From assembly GCA_041915365.1 (NCBI GenBank), contig JAYSBP010000009.1, forward strand, positions 28,045 through 92,044: DNA of 64,000 nucleotides. Direction: 5' to 3'. Below the pieces are notes generated by a model. It saw only the letters and a list, made by a program, of their open reading frames with translations, had not been told where the DNA came from and did no database searches. Each line of letters opens with the position of its first letter. The stretch's first letter is position 1. Shown here piece after piece: positions 60,707 through 64,000 of this stretch. Source of the DNA: UBA6016 sp041915365. GTDB lineage: Bacteria > Campylobacterota > Campylobacteria > Campylobacterales > UBA6016. A program made the position numbers and the translations under genes.

Positions 60707-63034
60707 ATGAGGCTTGCATATATAGTCGCAGACGGTAAAATAATTGTTGAAGTACAGACAAATAGAGGCAAACTTGCCCCCTTCATCAGGCAAAAAAAAG
60801 TTATTGAAAGTTTGTCGCAGCAGCTATCAAGTTCTGTCGATAAGGATATTTTTCGGTTTATTACCATGCTTAATCAATTGATGCCACCTTTTGAGATTCA
60901 TCGAGAGTTTATTTCCATCGAATTGGCAGAGGCGATAAAAAGTACAAACTTCGTTTTTTACAAGAACGGCAGAAATTCTTTAAAAAAACTGAATGATTTT
61001 ACTGTGTTTAATACCCTCATTGGGGCTAAAAAAGCAAAAGTTATAGCTCCGAACTATCTTAAGGTGTATATTAGTCATTTTTCTCAATTGAAAGCAAATG
61101 CTGACTTTTATTTTGAGTTTAATGATATCGAGAAAGATATCCCAATAGAATATAGCTTACAAATTCCTCTTTTTAAAACGAAAGAATTAGCAGAAATTGA
61201 TAAGATAGAAACAAATAAACTATTTGATATTTTTAATACTGCGACTGGGCAAGAGATCTTTGATGCGCGATTTCTCACTTATGAAAATATAAACAATCTA
61301 AGCATAAATCAAAATATCAAAGTACTATATAGGGCTCAAGCAAATAAGCATAAGAGTGTGACTTTTGTTTCAAATACTCTTTTTAAAATGAGTATATTCA
61401 ACAAAGATGATATAGACTCAAAAGAGATGGATTTATATTATTCGATTCTAGCAAACTATCTACAAAATAAACGATATGTAGAGTATGACGACAAGGTTAT
61501 TTTGTTTGATGAAGAAGAGATAATTGAGGAAATTGATAATAAAACTCTCCTGAAAGTTTTTTCTTACAACTTAAATCAAAATATTCGGATATTTATAGAT
61601 AAGATTCTTAGCATCTCCGCACTTGCGGATAAGCTGTCCGCAATGAATGAACTTGAATATTTAGGCTTTAAAGCTACCCTGAAAAACTACCAAGAAGATG
61701 GTGCATTTTGGCTTTATAATCTTTTCAAAAATCGTATTGACGGTGGGTTGCTAGCCGATGAAATGGGGTTGGGGAAAACCATTCAAGTAATAGCATTTTT
61801 ATTACTATCCAAAACAACTCGTAATCTTATTGTGGCGCCAGCCTCGCTCGTGCATAATTGGAAAAATGAAATCCTGAAGTTCACAGTCCTAGCAGAAGAC
61901 AATATTAGCTTCTCAATCGATGGAGGGAAGTTTTTGACAATATTATCTTATGAATACATGAGAAGCAATATAGAAGAATTACGGCACTTAGATTTTGAGA
62001 TACTTGTCATGGATGAATCACAAAAAATAAAGAATCATAACACGCAGATATTTAATGCGGTTGCCCAAATAAAAAGAGATTTTACGGTAATCATGACAGG
62101 AACGCCGATTGAAAATAGTCTAAATGATTTGTGGAATATGCTTTTTGCAATCAATCCGAGTTTGCATGAGCTCTATACTGCCAGAATTCAACCACTTTTG
62201 TCTGATAAAGAAGAGTACGGTAGAGCTATTGAGCTGACAATAAATATGTTGCATCCGATAATGTTACAAAGAAAAAAAGCACAAGTATTAAATCTTATGG
62301 AAAGAAGCACGAAAACAATATTTATTGATTTTGAATCGGAAGAAAAAAGTCGGTATACGCAACTGCTCAATATCTTTATTTCAGCGCTGAAAAGTGGGCT
62401 ATCCGGCAGAGTCCAGTCTATCGCGTTGGAAGGATTATTGAGATTGCGGCAATATTGCTCAATCCATCAAACCGTACCCCGCACATTGATAACTGCCGAA
62501 AATATAAAAGATTCTAAAGTAGAAAAAACAATAGAAATAATAAAAGATTCCATGGAGTCAAATGAAAAAATTATCGTTTTTTCACAATTTACGCGTAGCT
62601 TAGACATTCTGGAGATGCGTTTGCAAAAGCACAATTTGCAATATCTTCGTTTGGACGGTTCAACTACAAAAAACAATAGGGATAAGTATGCTGGACAGTT
62701 TCAGGATACAAAAAGCAAATATAATATTTTTCTCATATCTTTAAAAGCTGGAGGCGTTGGGCTAAATCTGACATCAGCAAGATCCGCTATACTTTTTGAA
62801 CCGTGGTGGAATCCGGCCGTAGAAGAGCAAGCCTTTGCTAGAATCGATAGAATAGGTCAAGAGCAGGCCACAAAGGTGTACAGACTTATTTACAAAGATT
62901 CTATTGAGGAGAAGATAAACACTTTGGTGGAACATAAGCAAGTGATATTTGATAGTATGTCAACATTGCTCATTAATAGAAAAGATTTGGAAATGGAGGT
63001 TGCAAGAGATATTTTCCAAATCTCTAAAAACTAA
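60707..63034 (+). CDS. SNF2-family ATPase/helicase
   Basis: A 775-residue protein. Residues 1-320 have no recognised motif. The SNF2 core follows: Walker A DEMGLGKT (351-358), motif II DESQ (436-439, where most helicases have DEAH/DEAQ), TGTPIEN (464-470), then the second RecA domain with SLKAGGVGLNLTSA and FARIDRIGQ. All catalytic motifs are intact. SNF2 enzymes translocate on duplex DNA and displace proteins; some bacterial ones serve in defence (DrmD of DISARM). Pairing with a peptide maturase is unusual. Three bases separate it from the next gene, so it is co-transcribed. Confidence 0.93.
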   Translation: MRLAYIVADGKIIVEVQTNRGKLAPFIRQKKVIESLSQQLSSSVDKDIFRFITMLNQLMPPFEIHREFISIELAEAIKSTNFVFYKNGRNSLKKLNDFTVFNTLIGAKKAKVIAPNYLKVYISHFSQLKANADFYFEFNDIEKDIPIEYSLQIPLFKTKELAEIDKIETNKLFDIFNTATGQEIFDARFLTYENINNLSINQNIKVLYRAQANKHKSVTFVSNTLFKMSIFNKDDIDSKEMDLYYSILANYLQNKRYVEYDDKVILFDEEEIIEEIDNKTLLKVFSYNLNQNIRIFIDKILSISALADKLSAMNELEYLGFKATLKNYQEDGAFWLYNLFKNRIDGGLLADEMGLGKTIQVIAFLLLSKTTRNLIVAPASLVHNWKNEILKFTVLAEDNISFSIDGGKFLTILSYEYMRSNIEELRHLDFEILVMDESQKIKNHNTQIFNAVAQIKRDFTVIMTGTPIENSLNDLWNMLFAINPSLHELYTARIQPLLSDKEEYGRAIELTINMLHPIMLQRKKAQVLNLMERSTKTIFIDFESEEKSRYTQLLNIFISALKSGLSGRVQSIALEGLLRLRQYCSIHQTVPRTLITAENIKDSKVEKTIEIIKDSMESNEKIIVFSQFTRSLDILEMRLQKHNLQYLRLDGSTTKNNRDKYAGQFQDTKSKYNIFLISLKAGGVGLNLTSARSAILFEPWWNPAVEEQAFARIDRIGQEQATKVYRLIYKDSIEEKINTLVEHKQVIFDSMSTLLINRKDLEMEVARDIFQISKN

Positions 63035-63037
63035 AAT

Positions 63038-63982
63038 ATGGAAATAAAAAACGAATTTTATATATCACTTCAAGAAACCGACCGAGAATATTTTAACGTA
63101 CTTTTTATAGAACAAAACGACGAAAGAACTAATATCCCAAATGCTGGTGAGTACAATAAGGCTTTATTTGATTTTATATCTTTACAAAAATACAAGGCTA
63201 CTATAGACCTAAGCTATATTTGCTTTCATGAAGCATACAATTTTACAAATCATGATTTAGAGTTGAACAAAATTTTTGAAATGGTAGGTTTTTTAAATCG
63301 CTTTCAAAAAGATGGGAAAGCAAGTGGTAATATTATAAAAAGAATTAGTTTTGCGAATGCAAAATTTTATAAACAAGTAGAATTTATACGAGTTGATTTT
63401 GAAAAACAGATTAGCTTTGAAGGAGCATATTTTTATGACAATGCTAGCTTTCAAGAAAGCACATTCAAGGAAGATGTAGAAGGCATAGAAGAAAAAAAAC
63501 GGGGAACTATCTTTGAAGGAGTAAGATTTCATAAAGAAGCTATATTTCAAGAGACAGAATTTCAGGATCAGGCAAAATTTTTTAGAGTTAGATTTAACGA
63601 ATATACAAGTTTTGAAAGAGCAGTTTTTAAGAAATTAATAGAATTCGAAAACTTTATTTCTAAAGATCTATTTTACTTTCACAATGTAACCATTGGAAAG
63701 ATAAATTTAATAGGTTCAGACATTGAGCGGGCTAATTTTATTAATTTAAAAAGTATAGATTCTAAAAAGCCTGCGCTAACAAAAGAAAATTTTGCCAATA
63801 AAGATAGTGTTAGATTGATAAAGCATCACTTCGAATCACAAAATAATATTACTGAGGCGAATAAATACTTTGCAATAAACCGCCACCACTTGTCAAGACA
63901 CTTTTTTCAGAATTTATCTTCATATTCAAATCTGCCACATTACGCAACATTTTTAACCTCTTTTCTCATCCCCTCAAGATAA
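63038..63982 (+). CDS. Pentapeptide-repeat protein
   Basis: A 314-residue protein. Residues 1-95 carry no motif. Pentapeptide-type repeats, with Phe at the centre, run from about 103 to 240 (ISFANAKF, ISFEGAYFYDNASFQESTF, TIFEGVRF, AIFQETEF, TSFERAVF, IERANF). A linker (ITEANKYFAINRHHL) typical of pentapeptide proteins with a C-terminal membrane part follows, but the frame stops soon after at SFLIPSR, so the end may be truncated. Known roles include gyrase protection (Qnr, McbG, AlbG) and membrane sensing. It follows the SNF2 gene by three bases. Confidence 0.85.
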   Translation: MEIKNEFYISLQETDREYFNVLFIEQNDERTNIPNAGEYNKALFDFISLQKYKATIDLSYICFHEAYNFTNHDLELNKIFEMVGFLNRFQKDGKASGNIIKRISFANAKFYKQVEFIRVDFEKQISFEGAYFYDNASFQESTFKEDVEGIEEKKRGTIFEGVRFHKEAIFQETEFQDQAKFFRVRFNEYTSFERAVFKKLIEFENFISKDLFYFHNVTIGKINLIGSDIERANFINLKSIDSKKPALTKENFANKDSVRLIKHHFESQNNITEANKYFAINRHHLSRHFFQNLSSYSNLPHYATFLTSFLIPSR

Positions 63983-64000
63983 ACATTCATAGGCTTTTTA
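63940..64000 (-). other. Possible 3' end of a convergent gene at the right edge
   Basis: On the minus strand a frame is open from the window edge to a TAA at 63940-63942, coding for KKPMNVYLEGMRKEVKNVA. It overlaps the last codons of the pentapeptide-repeat gene. Twenty codons are too few to judge; it may be chance or the end of a gene that cuts into the pentapeptide gene. Confidence 0.2.

Noticed and set aside
57667..64000. attR copy of the tRNA-Ser 3' end or an IS with terminal repeats
   Set aside because: No second copy of the tRNA end and no transposase motif were seen before the window ends.
1..64000. CRISPR arrays or rRNA genes
   Set aside because: No regularly spaced repeats or rRNA-like segments were found on reading the window.

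Overview
The window is a chromosomal segment of a Campylobacterota (epsilonproteobacterial) bacterium. The evidence is a spc/alpha ribosomal operon with no rpmD (L30) gene between rpsE and rplO, the epsilon-type neighbour orders (Nfu-murE, ybaB-ispA-tkt, rpsO-Rrf2-flhA), a CheB without a receiver domain, a class II PyrC plus a second non-catalytic dihydroorotase-like protein, periplasmic c-type haem sensors, and frequent TTG starts. I cannot fix the genus; a free-living or microaerophilic/anaerobic respirer is more likely than a gut pathogen because a six-subunit group 4 [NiFe] hydrogenase is present.

Layout. 1-10026: end of rpsC through rplQ, including secY, map, infA, the 37-residue rpmJ and rpoA, closed by a hairpin. 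10135-17338: Nfu scaffold, TPR-like protein, murE, a 2Fe-2S ferredoxin, panD, ybaB, ispA, tkt and gap. 17357-31167, mostly minus strand: periplasmic beta-lactamase-fold hydrolase, gdhA, echFEDCBA hydrogenase, gltX, a two-component pair, pyrC, phosphomannomutase and a UDP-sugar epimerase. 31289-37561: fliW and glnD facing glnK-amtB, then an outer-membrane porin. 37719-44487: a degenerate NtrC-like AAA+ protein, an unknown protein, glmS, a haem-c diguanylate cyclase, mrp and rpsO. 44646-57094: Rrf2 regulator, flhA, a MerR-like regulator, small cytochrome, cmoA, htpX, cheB, cheR, a DMT exporter, a split DsbD pair, a dihydroorotase-like protein, mlaE, a radical SAM enzyme and a haem sensor protein.

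57177-57666 is a five-gene tRNA cluster (Asn, Gly, Leu, Cys, Ser) behind a consensus sigma-70 promoter. Directly after tRNA-Ser sits a P4-type tyrosine integrase, which marks the start of an AT-rich integrated island that runs off the right edge.

The most interesting part is 59154-63982, the first cargo of that island. It is a compact operon: a 33-codon peptide gene with a strong ribosome binding site and a C-terminal Cys-x3-Cys; a radical SAM/SPASM peptide maturase; a SNF2-family ATPase; and a pentapeptide-repeat protein. Two mutually exclusive RNA hairpins lie between the peptide gene and the maturase. I read this as an uncharacterised radical-SAM RiPP system in which the SNF2 ATPase and pentapeptide protein take unknown roles (DNA target, immunity or defence). 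That reading is inference from gene content; no product, target or homologous locus could be checked here.

There is no gene-free stretch longer than about 300 bases apart from the tRNA cluster. No rRNA, CRISPR array or complete insertion sequence was seen.
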